A DNA stretch of 64,000 nucleotides. Source: Pseudomonadota bacterium. Lineage in GTDB: Bacteria; Pseudomonadota; Gammaproteobacteria; Burkholderiales; Burkholderiaceae_C. Below are positions 19,808 to 33,200 of the stretch, one piece after another (position 1 is the first letter of the stretch; each line of letters opens with the position of its first letter). The stretch lies in the NCBI GenBank assembly GCA_963205115.1, contig CAUJHV010000045.1:1-64000 (forward strand), written 5' to 3'. The notes under the pieces are model-generated. The model saw only the letters and a list, made by a program, of their open reading frames with translations, made no database searches and was not told where the DNA came from. The position numbers and the translations under genes were made by a program.

Positions 19808-20232
19808 CAGATCGCCCCGATGCAGTTCGGCGCGCCGCAGCGGCAGGTGAGTCGGCCCTCGTGGTGCGTTTCGCCGTAGTTCACCGTGATCTCCTCGCCC
19901 GGGACGATGTCGCGCAGCGCATAGAACTCGACACGGCCGTTGCGGATGCACAGCCGCGCGTTGGGGCCGCAGGAGTGGTTGGTATAGCGCATCGGGTCTG
20001 AGGACTTGCTGAAGTCGATGGCGCGCTTGTCCGACAGCTCCACGATCATCACGCGCTCGGTACGTGTGGCGCGGATGCGGGCCTGCGCGACGCTGATCGA
20101 TTCGCCGCGGATCTCGCCGATCTTGCGGCGCCCGGGGATGGGCTCGGCCGCAAAGGCGCCTTGGCCGTCGATGGTGCTGGCGTGCACGTCGACGGCGTAC
20201 TTCTGGTAGGACGGGCGTGGCTCGGTGCTCAT
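19807..20232 (-). CDS. Bacterial SET-domain protein (putative lysine methyltransferase)
   Basis: 141 aa from the ATG at 20232; a start at 20265 would add 11 residues. The SET core is clear: GQGAFAAEPIPG, RYTNHSCGPNARL (the NHSCxPN cofactor and knot motif) and ALRDIVPGEEITVNYGE, followed by a post-SET-like CRCGAPNC cysteine cluster that would bind one zinc. SET proteins methylate lysines with AdoMet, mostly in eukaryotes; bacterial ones are known in pathogens and free-living species, with targets rarely known. It is short, catalytic domain only. It shares a TGATG junction with the S41-like lipoprotein gene. Confidence 0.88.
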   Translation of the reverse strand: MSTEPRPSYQKYAVDVHASTIDGQGAFAAEPIPGRRKIGEIRGESISVAQARIRATRTERVMIVELSDKRAIDFSKSSDPMRYTNHSCGPNARLCIRNGRVEFYALRDIVPGEEITVNYGETHHEGRLTCRCGAPNCIGAI

Positions 20233-20372
20233 GGCCGCATTGTGGCCTCGGCGTGCAGCTGCCACCCGGCTGGGCCGTTAGGTGACCCGGCGCGCATGGA
20301 TGATGCGTGGGCGACACGCCGCGCGCAGGCGGGCGGCTAGACTGCCCACGCCGGTCTTCGGGCCGGTAGCGT

Positions 20373-20518
20373 TCTCAGGGCGGGGCGGAATTCCCCACCG
20401 GCGGTATCTGCGCGCAAGTGCAGGAGCCCGCGAGCGCCCCGTGTCAGCCCTTGCCGGCACGGGGGTCAGCAGATCTGGTGCGATGCCAGAGCCGACGGTC
20501 ACAGTCCGGATGAAAGAG
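20373..20518 (+). ncRNA. FMN riboswitch (RFN element)
   Basis: The conserved RFN blocks are present in order: TTCTCAGGGCGGGGCG then AATTCCCCACCGGCGGT at 20389-20406, a variable stem around AGCCCGCGAGCGC (20427-20439), and the closing GACGGTCACAGTCCGGATG followed by AAAGAGA (20493-20517). It binds flavin mononucleotide and lowers expression of riboflavin genes. It lies about 90 bases upstream of a lumazine synthase gene on the same strand, which is a known target. The stretch 20519-20606 holds the expression platform; CCCGACGGGTGGGG-type pairing is possible but I cannot fold it here. Confidence 0.93.
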
Positions 20519-20606
20519 ACCGCTTGCACAGGCGTCGCACCCGACGGGTGGGGCGCCGCGCATGCGTTCGCCCTGATTCTGGAAACCACTCTTTGCGAGA
20601 GCAACC

Positions 20607-21116
20607 ATGAATCAGACCTCACCCCGTTTGTCCCCTTCGACGGCCAGCGCCTCGGCCGCCGTCCGGCCGCCCCGCGTGGCCGTCATCGCCGCCTCGTGGC
20701 ACGCCGACATCGTGACGGCCGGCACCGACGCCATCCGCGCCGAGTTTGCCCGGCGACGATGGCCGGCCGATGCCATCGACCTCTTCCACGTGCCTGGGGC
20801 TTTCGAGATCCCGCTGCACGCGATGCGCCTGGCGCGCGCCGGGCGCCATGACGCGGTCATCGCCTGCGCGCTGGTGGTCAACGGCGGCATCTACCGGCAC
20901 GAGTTTGTCGCCTCGGCCGTCATCGATGGGCTGATGCGCGTGCAGCTCGACACCGACGTGCCGGTCTTCTCGGCCGTGCTCACGCCGCGCGACTTCCACG
21001 CGCACGAGGAGCACCAGGACTTCTTCCGGCAGCACTTCGTCAAGAAGGGCGCAGAGGTGGCGCAGGCCTGTCTGGAGACGCTGGAGGCACTGACGGCGCT
21101 GCCGCAGGCCGCCTGA
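20607..21116 (+). CDS. ribH: 6,7-dimethyl-8-ribityllumazine synthase, RibH2 type
   Basis: 169 aa. The lumazine synthase pattern is complete: an aromatic/AxWH start (IAASWHADI), VPGAFEIPL, ACALVVNGGIYRHEF and SAVLTPRDFHAHEEHQDFF. The NGGIYRHEF and TPxxFH features match the type II (RibH2) group known from Brucella and Rhizobiales, which forms decamers rather than 60-mers. It joins 5-amino-6-ribitylamino-uracil with a dihydroxybutanone phosphate, the step before riboflavin. It is controlled by the FMN riboswitch just upstream. It is not linked to ribBA, ribC or nusB as the usual RibH is, so it may be a second, flavin-regulated copy. Confidence 0.93.
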   Translation: MNQTSPRLSPSTASASAAVRPPRVAVIAASWHADIVTAGTDAIRAEFARRRWPADAIDLFHVPGAFEIPLHAMRLARAGRHDAVIACALVVNGGIYRHEFVASAVIDGLMRVQLDTDVPVFSAVLTPRDFHAHEEHQDFFRQHFVKKGAEVAQACLETLEALTALPQAA

Positions 21117-21119
21117 GGC

Positions 21120-21140
21120 CAGCCGGCTTCAGGCCGGCTG
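21120..21140. terminator. Hairpin between convergent ribH and MFS genes
   Basis: CAGCCGGC and GCCGGCTG form a perfect 8-bp stem with a five-base loop, overlapping the stop codon of the minus-strand transporter gene four bases after ribH ends. Position between convergent genes suits a bidirectional terminator, but no T-run follows in either direction. Confidence 0.4.
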
Positions 21141-22385
21141 CATCACCAACTTGCGCTCGGCGCGCAGCGCGAGCAGCCCCAGCAACAGACCGATGGCGGC
21201 GGCCGGCAGCACCACGCGGCCGGCGCCGGCCATCCACGAGCCGGCCGATGCGACCAGGGCCGCGATCAGCGGCGTGCCGATGAACTGGCCCAGCTGCGTG
21301 GTCTGGATATACAGGCCCTGCAGCGTGCCGGTCTGCTGCGGGCTGCGCGCGAGCACGGTGGTCGATGACAGCACGGCCGAGGGGATCAGCCCGCCGATGA
21401 ACGAGACCCAGAAGGCGGCTGCCAGGCGCACCGCATCGGGCAGGCCGTCGGACGCATAGACCAGCGCGCCCAGGCCCGTGCCGATGTGGCCCAGCATCAG
21501 CTGCCAGCCGCGCGGCAGGCCGCGCTGGATGAGCGCGCCGCCCAGCAGGTTGCCGGGCACGTTGGCCACCAGCATGCCGGCGGTCCACAGCGACGCGGCC
21601 AGCGGCGCGACGGCACGTTGTTCGATCAAGTAGGTGGGCATCCAGACGATCAGCGCGAAGTGCTGCACCGCCCACAAGCCAAAACACGGCGCCAGCAGCC
21701 AGGGCAGCGGCTGCGCGAGTGCCTGCCGCACGGGGCCCAGGAAGGCGTGTGTCGTGGGTGCGGGCTGTGTGCCGGGGAAGCGGCGGCGTTGGTGCCAGAC
21801 GGCCGCGGCAGCCAGCAGCAAGCCGCCGGCCACGGCCCACCACAGGCTGCGCCAGCCGAAGGCCGGAATGAGCCAGGGCCCCGCGGCCATGCCGATGGCC
21901 GCACCGGCAGGCATGAAGGCGCTCCAGATGCTCAGCGCGAAGCGGCGGTCGCGGGGCTGCGCCGCGGCGACCACCAGGGCCGGGGCCGAGACCACGACCA
22001 TCATGAAACCCAGGCCTTCGACAAAGCGCCCGATCAGCAGGCCCGCCAGGCCCTGGTGCGTGAGCGCGGCGGCCACGGACGCGGCCGCGGTGAGCAGCAG
22101 GCCCGCCAGCACCAGGCGCAGCGCGCCGAGCCGGCCGACCCACATGCCCATGATGGCGGCCAGTACCACGGCCACCGCGGTGAGCATCGACGAGACCCAG
22201 CCGGCCTGGACCAGGCTCAACCCCAGCTCCTGGCGCAGGGTGGGCAGGGCGACCGGCACCTTGCCGATGTTCAGCGACACCGCCACGCCGGCGCCGAAGC
22301 CGGCCAGCACGGCAGGCCAGTGCGTCGCAGCGGCCACGCCGGCGGGCGCGGGCGGGCCGGCCGGCACCGGCGGGGCGTCGCTCAA
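21129..22385 (-). CDS. MFS transporter (CynX/NimT-like)
   Basis: 418 aa with about 12 hydrophobic segments in two groups of six, separated by a charged loop around residues 200-220 ([11 protein letters not shown]). The loop 2-3 motif ([11 protein letters not shown]) fits the major facilitator family; the general shape recalls CynX/NimT and related exporters. The substrate is unknown. Its ATG overlaps the TGA of queF by four bases (ATGA), so the two are translated together. That hints at a link to queuosine precursors or a related base, but many unrelated MFS genes sit in such positions, so this is only context. Confidence 0.85.
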   Translation of the reverse strand: MSDAPPVPAGPPAPAGVAAATHWPAVLAGFGAGVAVSLNIGKVPVALPTLRQELGLSLVQAGWVSSMLTAVAVVLAAIMGMWVGRLGALRLVLAGLLLTAAASVAAALTHQGLAGLLIGRFVEGLGFMMVVVSAPALVVAAAQPRDRRFALSIWSAFMPAGAAIGMAAGPWLIPAFGWRSLWWAVAGGLLLAAAAVWHQRRRFPGTQPAPTTHAFLGPVRQALAQPLPWLLAPCFGLWAVQHFALIVWMPTYLIEQRAVAPLAASLWTAGMLVANVPGNLLGGALIQRGLPRGWQLMLGHIGTGLGALVYASDGLPDAVRLAAAFWVSFIGGLIPSAVLSSTTVLARSPQQTGTLQGLYIQTTQLGQFIGTPLIAALVASAGSWMAGAGRVVLPAAAIGLLLGLLALRAERKLVMQPA

Positions 22386-22957
22386 AGCCGGGCCCAGCCC
22401 TCGCCCGCGGCGGCGGCGGGCAGATCGACCTTGGGCTCCGGCTTCCAGCCGCGCTTGCGGTGTTCGACCGTGACGTAGGTGCGGATGCCGCCACGCACGA
22501 ACCAGTCGGCGTGGATGCGCGCAAAGCGCGGGCGGATGGCCTTGACCAGGTCGTCCAGGATCGTGTTGGTCACACGTTCATGGAAGGCACCTTCGTTGCG
22601 GAAGCTCCAGAAGTACTGCTTGAGGCTCTTGGTTTCCACGCACAGCGCATCGGGCACGATCTCGATCCAGAAGTGCGCAAAGTCCGGCTGCCCGGTCAGC
22701 GGGCAGTGGCAGGTGAATTCCGGGACGTCGAAGCGGATGACGTAGTCGCGTGCCGGCTGCGGGTTGGGGAAGACCTGCAGGTCCTTGCTGGGTGCGCTGG
22801 GCGGTGTGACGGGGGCCTGGCGCTCGTTCAGCGGCTGTGAACGGGCGGGCGATGCGGCTTTGGCGGTGGCCTTGGTGGGCTTGCCGGCGGCGTTTGCGGG
22901 CTTGCCGGCGGCTGGGGCGGGCTTGCCTGCGCGGGCGGCGGGTGTGCGTTTGTTCAT
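22382..22957 (-). CDS. queF: 7-cyano-7-deazaguanine reductase
   Basis: 191 aa, the short unimodular QueF. The nucleophile C85 is in [16 protein letters not shown] with D92, and the substrate glutamate is in [22 protein letters not shown]. It reduces preQ0 to preQ1 with NADPH in queuosine tRNA modification. Residues 1-58 are a low-complexity Ala/Lys/Pro extension with AGKP repeats that the family does not need; it may be an unstructured tail. It is followed at once by an MFS gene (four-base overlap). A perfect 7-bp hairpin sits directly in front of its ATG where a ribosome site would be expected. Confidence 0.93.
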   Translation of the reverse strand: MNKRTPAARAGKPAPAAGKPANAAGKPTKATAKAASPARSQPLNERQAPVTPPSAPSKDLQVFPNPQPARDYVIRFDVPEFTCHCPLTGQPDFAHFWIEIVPDALCVETKSLKQYFWSFRNEGAFHERVTNTILDDLVKAIRPRFARIHADWFVRGGIRTYVTVEHRKRGWKPEPKVDLPAAAAGEGWARL

Positions 22958-22960
22958 GCC

Positions 22961-22978
22961 CCGGATGCTATCATCCGG
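22961..22978. promoter_or_regulatory. Inverted repeat covering the queF ribosome-site region
   Basis: CCGGATG and CATCCGG form a perfect 7-bp dyad with a four-base loop, three bases upstream of the queF ATG on the minus strand. No Shine-Dalgarno sequence is visible apart from this element. It could be an operator or an RNA hairpin gating translation. It does not match the preQ1 riboswitch pattern that I know. Confidence 0.4.
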
Positions 22979-22992
22979 CCCCTCTGAAGCGT

Positions 22993-23021
22993 CGGTTCCT
23001 GGCGCTTTTCATCAATAAAAT
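22993..23021 (+). promoter_or_regulatory. smc: Possible smc promoter
   Basis: An AT-rich island in a GC-rich region holds TAAAAT (23016-23021) as a candidate -10, about 60 bases before the smc ATG. The -35 side is weak. It is the only promoter-like text between the divergent queF and smc genes. Confidence 0.35.
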
Positions 23022-23079
23022 CAAAGACTTACGGAGCTGCGAGTGGCCTGCGCCACCGGCTTCGTGACGAACCCTGCCC

Positions 23080-26000
23080 ATGCGACTGAATCAGATCAAG
23101 CTCGCCGGCTTCAAGAGCTTTGCCGAGCCCACGACTTTCCAGCTGCCCGGGCAGCGCGTGGGCGTCGTCGGCCCCAACGGCTGCGGCAAGTCCAACATCA
23201 TGGACGCCGTGCGCTGGGTGCTGGGCGAGAGCAAGGCCAGCGAGCTGCGTGGCGAGTCCATGCAGGACGTCATCTTCAACGGCTCGGGCAACCGCAAGCC
23301 GGCCAGTCGCGCCAGCGTGGAGCTGGTCTTCGACAACGCCGATTCGCGCGCCGGCGGCCAGTGGAACGTCTTTGCCGAGATCGCCGTCAAGCGCGTGCTC
23401 ACGCGTGACGGCACCAGCAGCTACTACATCAACAACCAGCCGGTGCGCCGCCGCGACGTGCAGGACGTATTCCTGGGCACCGGTCTGGGCCCGCGCGCCT
23501 ACGCCATCATCGGCCAGGGCACCATCAGCCGCATCATCGAATCGCGCCCCGAGGAACTGCGCCTGTTCCTGGAGGAAGCCGCAGGTGTCTCCAAATACAA
23601 GGAGCGCCGCCGCGAGACCGAGAACCGGCTGAAGGACACCCGCGAGAACCTCACGCGCGTGGAAGACATCCTGCGCGAGCTCAACGCCAATCTCGAGAAG
23701 CTGGAGAAGCAGGCCGAGGTCGCCAGCCAGTACCGCGGCCTGCAGGAGCAGGGGACGCTGAAGCTGCACCAGCTGTGGTTCCTGAAACACCGCGATGCCG
23801 CCAACGAGCAGGAACGCGTCCAGCGCACGATGGCCGAGGCCGTGAATGCGCTCGAAGCGCGCATGGCCGAACTGCGCCATGTCGAAGCGCAGATCGAAAC
23901 CGTGCGCCAGGCGCATTACGGCGTGGGCGACAAGCTGCATGTGGCGCAGGGCGAACTGGCGCAGGCCGCGCTGGAAGTCAGCCGTCTCGAAGAGCGCATC
24001 CGCTATGTGGTCGAAGGCCGCCAGCGTGTGGAGCAGCGCATGCAGGACCTGCGCGCGCAGAACGCCCAGTGGGCGCAGCGCAAGGACGAGGCGCACCTGG
24101 AGCTGGACCACATCGCCGAGCAGATCGCCGAAGCCGAAGAGCAGGGCGAGGTGCTGGCCGCGCAGGCCGAGGAACAGGGCCTGCAGCTGCCCGCTGCGGA
24201 AGATGCCGTGCGCGCCGCGCAGGGCCGCAGCAACGAGCAGCGCAACCTGGTCGTGCAGGTGCAGCAACAGATCCAGGTGCTGGCCGCCGAGAGCCGCAGC
24301 ATCGAAGAACAGAGCCGCGCCCTCACCACGCGCCGCGAACGCCTGGTGGGCGAGCAGAAGACGCTGGCCACGCCCGATCTGCAGCGGCTGGACGAACTCA
24401 AGCGCCAGACCACCGCGGCCGACGAGGCGCAGGCCACGGCCGAAGCCATCCTGCACGACCTGTCGACGCAGGTGCCGGCGCTGGACGAGCAGCGCCGCGA
24501 GCAGCAGGCCGCCACGAACCGCGAGACCACGCGCCACGCCGAGATCAGCGCCCGCCTGGACGCCTTGCGTGCGCTGCAGGACAAGGTGCAGACCGAGGGC
24601 AAGCTCAAGCCCTGGGTGGCCAAGCACGGCCTGGATGGCCTGCAGGGCTTGTGGAAGAAGGTCCACATCGAAAACGGCTGGGAAACCGCGCTGGAGGCCG
24701 CGCTGCGCGAACGCCTGAGCGCGCTGGAAGTCGGCCGCCTGGACACGGTGCGCGCCTTTGCGGGCGACCCGCCGCCGGCGCGGCTGGCCTTCTACACCAC
24801 GCCTTCGGCCAGCGTGCCCGACACGCACCGCACGCTGTCGCGGCTGTCCGACCTGCTGCGGCTGGGCGACGCGGGCCTCAAGGCCCTGCTGACCGACTGG
24901 CTGGAAGGTGTCTACACCGCCGCCAGCCTGGACGAGGCGCTGGCGCAGCGCGACAAGCTCGCGCACGGCGAGGTCATCATGACCCGCGACGGCCACGCGG
25001 TATCGAACCACGCGGTGAGCTTCTATGCGCCCGATTCCGAACAGGCCGGCATGCTGGCCCGCGCGCAGGAGATCGAGAACCTCGACCGCCAGCTGCGCGC
25101 GCAGGCACTGATCGCCGAAGACGCCAAGACCGCGCTGGTGCGGCTGGACGCGGCTTTCACGGAAGCCTCGCTGCGCCTGACCGGCGCGCGGCGCGAGGCG
25201 GCCGAGACGCAGACGCGTGCGCATGGCCTGCAGGTGGAATTCCTGCGGCTGTCGCAGCAGGCCGAGGCCACGCAGGCGCGCCGCACGCAGCTGCAGGACG
25301 AACTCGGCGAGATCGACGGCCAGCTCGACGAGCTGCAGGAACGCCGTGCCACGGGCGAGGCGCGCTTCGAAGAGCTGGACATGCAGCTGGCGACCACGCA
25401 GGAGCGCCACGCCGAGCTGGACGAAGACGTCATCACCGCCGATCGCAAGCTCGCCGGCGCACGCGAACAGCTGCGCACGCTGGAGCGCCAGGCGCAGGAG
25501 GCGCAGTTCCATGCCCGCGCGCTGGCCGCACGCCGCGGCGAACTGCAGCGCGCCATCGAAACCGCGCAGCAGCAGGTGCAGACCAACCAGCAGGCCGGCG
25601 AGCAGCTGGAGATGGAGCTGGGCTCGCTGAACGACGCCGCCGCGCAGGCGGGGCTGCAGGCCGCGCTGTCGATCAAGCTCGGCCGCGAGCAATCGCTGGG
25701 CGCCGTGCGCAGCGAGTACGACGACCTGACCGCACAGCTGCGCGCAGGCGACGAAAAGCGCCTGGAATTCGAGCGCAGCCTGGATCCGCTGCGCGAGCGC
25801 ATCACCAAGCTGCAGCTCGAGGAGCAGGCCGCGCAGCTGGGCGGCGCGCAATACCTGGAGCAGCTCACCGCGGCCGCCGTCGACCTGGAGGTGCTGGGCA
25901 AGGGCATCGAAGAAGGCGGCGTCAAGCTCTGGGGCCTGCAAGGCGAGATCGACCGCATCCAGCGCGAGATCAACGCCCTGGGCGCCGTCAACCTGGCCGC

Positions 26001-26598
26001 GCTGGACGAACTGACCGAATCGCGCGAGCGCAAGACCTTCCTCGATGCGCAGAACGCCGACCTGAACGAGGCCATCGACACGCTCGAAGACGCCATCGCC
26101 AAGATCGACCTGGAAACGCGCGACCTGCTGGGCCAGACCTTCAACCAGGTCAACGAGCACTTCGGCCGCCTGTTCCCCAGCCTCTTCGGCGGCGGCTCGG
26201 CCAAGCTGGTGATGACCGGCGACGAGATCCTGGACACGGGCGTGCAGGTCATGGCGCAGCCGCCGGGCAAGAAAAACAGCACCATCCACCTGCTGTCGGG
26301 CGGCGAGAAGGCGCTGACGGCCATCGCGCTGGTCTTTGCGATCTTCCTGCTGAACCCCGCGCCGTTCTGCCTGCTGGACGAGGTGGATGCGCCGCTGGAC
26401 GACGCCAACACCGAGCGCTACGCCAAGCTCGTGGCCGAGATGTCGTCCAAGGGCACGCAGTTCCTGTTCATCAGCCACAACAAGATCGCCATGGAGATGG
26501 CCGAGCAGCTCATCGGCGTGACCATGCAGGAGCAGGGCGTTTCGCGCATCGTGGCGGTGGACATGGAGTCCGCGCTGAGCATGGCCGAGACGGCCTGA
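23080..26598 (+). CDS. smc: Chromosome partition protein Smc
   Basis: 1172 aa, normal length. The N-terminal ATPase half has Walker A GPNGCGKSN at 31-39 and QGTISRIIESRPEELR, the Q-loop region. Two long coiled coils (about 165-500 and 650-1000) flank a hinge near 510-640, seen as a break in the heptad text with LDGLQGLWKKV and GLKALLTDWLEGVY. The C-terminal half has the ABC signature LLSGGEKALTAIAL near 1070 and Walker B FCLLDEVDAPLDD. The protein forms the Smc-ScpAB condensin that organises and separates chromosomes. The gene leads smc-zipA-ligA, a common order in Betaproteobacteria. Frames on the opposite strand here are shadows caused by biased codons. Confidence 0.96.
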   Translation: MRLNQIKLAGFKSFAEPTTFQLPGQRVGVVGPNGCGKSNIMDAVRWVLGESKASELRGESMQDVIFNGSGNRKPASRASVELVFDNADSRAGGQWNVFAEIAVKRVLTRDGTSSYYINNQPVRRRDVQDVFLGTGLGPRAYAIIGQGTISRIIESRPEELRLFLEEAAGVSKYKERRRETENRLKDTRENLTRVEDILRELNANLEKLEKQAEVASQYRGLQEQGTLKLHQLWFLKHRDAANEQERVQRTMAEAVNALEARMAELRHVEAQIETVRQAHYGVGDKLHVAQGELAQAALEVSRLEERIRYVVEGRQRVEQRMQDLRAQNAQWAQRKDEAHLELDHIAEQIAEAEEQGEVLAAQAEEQGLQLPAAEDAVRAAQGRSNEQRNLVVQVQQQIQVLAAESRSIEEQSRALTTRRERLVGEQKTLATPDLQRLDELKRQTTAADEAQATAEAILHDLSTQVPALDEQRREQQAATNRETTRHAEISARLDALRALQDKVQTEGKLKPWVAKHGLDGLQGLWKKVHIENGWETALEAALRERLSALEVGRLDTVRAFAGDPPPARLAFYTTPSASVPDTHRTLSRLSDLLRLGDAGLKALLTDWLEGVYTAASLDEALAQRDKLAHGEVIMTRDGHAVSNHAVSFYAPDSEQAGMLARAQEIENLDRQLRAQALIAEDAKTALVRLDAAFTEASLRLTGARREAAETQTRAHGLQVEFLRLSQQAEATQARRTQLQDELGEIDGQLDELQERRATGEARFEELDMQLATTQERHAELDEDVITADRKLAGAREQLRTLERQAQEAQFHARALAARRGELQRAIETAQQQVQTNQQAGEQLEMELGSLNDAAAQAGLQAALSIKLGREQSLGAVRSEYDDLTAQLRAGDEKRLEFERSLDPLRERITKLQLEEQAAQLGGAQYLEQLTAAAVDLEVLGKGIEEGGVKLWGLQGEIDRIQREINALGAVNLAALDELTESRERKTFLDAQNADLNEAIDTLEDAIAKIDLETRDLLGQTFNQVNEHFGRLFPSLFGGGSAKLVMTGDEILDTGVQVMAQPPGKKNSTIHLLSGGEKALTAIALVFAIFLLNPAPFCLLDEVDAPLDDANTERYAKLVAEMSSKGTQFLFISHNKIAMEMAEQLIGVTMQEQGVSRIVAVDMESALSMAETA

Positions 26599-26688
26599 GC
26601 ATCTTGCCGCCCCCCTCGAACGCATGCGGGTGACGTCGCAGGCCGACGTCGCCCCGGAACACCCCCCGCGACTGCGTAAACTGCCTGC

Positions 26689-29918
<3,230 letters not shown>

Positions 29919-30262
29919 TCGGCCAGGGGCCCCCGGGCACTTGCGCGGCTGGCGCCCGTCTGTCCCGCCGGCCGCGATGGCAGCCTGACCCCGCACTTCT
30001 GGGTCATCACCACCCGCGATTCACCCCTTGGCGGGGTGTCGCGCTGCGCGTGCGCGTCTGAAGATTCGCCTCACGCCTTCGCACATGCCTTTGCGGGCAG
30101 GTGGCGGGCGACGTTGGGACGCAAAAAAAACCAGGGTCACCACAGACGGACCGGGCGACGGATTCGCGCACAGGCGCGACCCGTGTGCCTGTTCGTCCCC
30201 GTGATCTGCAGGATGGGGACGTGGGCGGCGAGTGGGCGTGGGCCACTTGTCGACCACACGCG
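29919..30262 (+). other. Gap between ligA and the large oxidase gene
   Basis: About 340 bases. It holds a run of eight A residues at 30123-30130 and several C/G-rich blocks but no open frame with protein-like content and no clear terminator. An in-frame GTG at 30101 could extend the following gene, but that extension has no signal-peptide character. Nothing else is recognised. Confidence 0.4.
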
Positions 30263-33200
30263 ATGGCACAGAAAAACAGAGATGCGTGGGACGCGACCAC
30301 CGGTCGTGGGCGAGCAGGGCAGCCTCTTGAAGAAGCTGGCAGGCGGGCTATTCCGCTGCGGCGCACCGCCCGCCGGCTGGGCGTCGTGGCGGCGCTGGTC
30401 GCGCTGCTGGCCGCCTGTGGCGGCGGTGGCCCCGACAGTCCGGACAGGACAGACGCCGCATCCAACGCCAACCGCATGCGCGCGCTGGCCACCTTCCCGA
30501 ATGTCCCGATCCCGGCCGACGCCTACCAGCGGGGCATGTGGGGTCCCTTGTACGACTGGCCCCTGGTGGCGGTGCACACCGTGCTGCTGCCCGATGGCCG
30601 CGTGCTGACCTACGGCAGCCGCAACGACGGCACGCAGACCGCCAACTTCGAATTCGACATCTGGGACAACGCGAACACACCGGACACCGGTCACACGCAG
30701 TACGCCAACAACAGCGGCACTGACATCTTCTGCGGTTCGCAGCTGGTCTTGCCGCCGACCAGCACCACCAGCGCGCCGCGGGTTTTCCTCGCCGGGGGCG
30801 ACAACTGGACCGGCACGACCACCACCAACACCGGCAACAACAACAGCAACGTCATCGATCCGCAGGCCGGCACCATCTCGCGCGGCGGCAACATGTCGCG
30901 CGCCCGTTGGTATTCGTCGTCGATCACGCTCACCAATGGCGAGACGCTGGTGATGGGCGGCATGGGCGGCACCGACCGGCCCGAGGTGCGCGGCACGAAC
31001 GGCAGCTTCCGTTCGCTCACGTCGGCGGACACCTCGTCCAAGGACTATTTCTACCCGCGCAACTTCGTGATGCCGGACGGCCGCATCTTCGGCTTCGACA
31101 GCAACGGCGCGATGTATTTTGTCGGCACCGACGGCACCGGCAGCCTGGCCGACGCGGGCAACTTCGCGGGCCAGTACGCCAGCGCCGACGCCACGGCGGC
31201 GATGTTCCGGCCCGGGCGCATCCTGCAGATGGGCGGCAATTCGAACGGTGCGCTGGTCATCGATGTGACCGGCGGCCAGCCGGTGGTGACGCCCACGCAG
31301 TCGATGTCGGTGCCGCGTCGCCTGGCCACGGCCACGCTGCTGCCCGACGGCCACGTGCTGGCCACCGGCGGCTCGACCCACTGGAACGACCCCGGCACGG
31401 CGCACTACACGCTGGAGTTCTGGGATCCACAGACCGGGCAATGGACCACCGGGCCCGCCTCGGCGCGGCCGCGGCTGTACCACAGCAACGCGATCCTGCT
31501 GCCGGATGCCTCGGTGCTGGTCACCGGCGGTGGCTCGCTCAACCCCAACGATCCGGCGCTGAACCAGCTCAACGCGCAGGTCTACTACCCCAAGTACCTG
31601 TTCACCGCCAGCGGGCAGCGCGCGACGCGTCCCGTCATCAGCAGCGCCCCGCAGTGGCTGGACATCGGCACGACCTTCACGGTGCAGACGGCGGGGCAGG
31701 CGCCCTCGCGTGTGGTCCTGATCAAGACCGGGTCCAGCACGCACAACTTCAACATGGAGCAGCGCTTCATCGACCTGGCGTTCACGGCCAACGGCGGCAC
31801 GCTCAGCGTGCAGGCGCCCACGCGCGCCGGGGAAGCGCCTCCGGGCTTCTACATGCTCTTCGTCCTGGATGCCGCGGGCGTACCGTCCGAAGCCCGCATG
31901 CTGCGCATCGGCGTGGCCGCCAATCCCAACCCCGCCGTGGTGCCTGTGCTGACGGCACCGGGCAACCGCACGGCCACGGTCGGTACGGCGCTGAACCTGC
32001 AGCTGCAGGCCAGCGACCCCAATGGCGACGTGCTCGGATACTCGACCGCCGGCCTGCCGCCCGGACTGACCATCAATGGCGCCACAGGCCTGATTTCCGG
32101 CACGCCGACGCGGGCCGGCAGCTTCAATGTCGTGGTGGCCGTGAGCGACGGCGTCAACAGCGCCACCTCGGCCTTCACCTGGACGGTCGAGGCCGTCAAT
32201 GGTCTGACGCTCACGCAGGAGCCCGTGCCCACGAGCAGCATGGTCGGCGGCAACGTCAGCTTCAGCGCATCGGCCAGCGGCAACGGCCTGCAGTACCAAT
32301 GGAACTTCGGCGACGGCCGCGCCGACACGGCCTGGTCGACCGCATCGAACATCACCACCAGCTACGCCGCGGCAGGCACCTACATCGTGACGATGCGCGT
32401 GCGCGACAGCGCGGGCGCGCTGATCAGCCGCAGCTTCCTGCAGACGGTCTATCTGCCAGCCACGGCCAATGCGCCCACGGCGTCCACGCCGATCCTCGTC
32501 GAGCCGGTGGCTGGCGGCACGCCGCGCGTGTGGGTCGCCAACCCGGACAACGACAGCGTCACGGCGCTGGACGCGTCCACGGGCGCACGCATCGCCGAAG
32601 TGCCGGTCGGGCAGTCGCCGCGCACCCTGGCTCGCGCGGCCAGCGGTGCGCTGTGGGTGGTCAACAAGGGCGGCGCGTCGATCAGCGTGGTCGACCCGGG
32701 CACACGCACGGTCACCCGCACGATCGCGCTGCCGCGGGCGAGCCGGCCGCACGGCATCGCGATGTCACCCGTCGCGGCACAGGCCTTCGTGGCGCTGGAA
32801 GCCACCGGGCAGCTGCTGCGCTACGACACCGCCAGCTTCGCGCTCACCGGCACGGTGACGCTGGGCGCCCACGTGCGCCACGTGTCGGTGTCCGCCGACG
32901 GTGGCACCGTGTGGGTCTCGCGCTTCATCACGCCGCCGTTGCCGGGCGAAGCCACGGCCGTGGTCAGCACGCCGGATACGGCCGGTGGCGAACTGCTGCA
33001 GATCAACGCCTCCACCCTGGCGCTGGTGCGCACGGTGATCCTGAAGCACAGCGACCGACTGGACGGCGAAAACCAGGGCCGCGGCATCCCCAACTACCTG
33101 GGTGCGGCCGTGATCTCGCCGGACGGCAGCCAGGCCTATGTGCCGGGCAAGCTGGACAACATCAAGCGTGGCCAGCTGCGCGACGGCCTGCCGCTGAATT

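Noticed and set aside
22961-22978. preQ1 riboswitch upstream of queF
   Set aside because: The hairpin lacks the A-rich tail and loop pattern of the known preQ1 classes.
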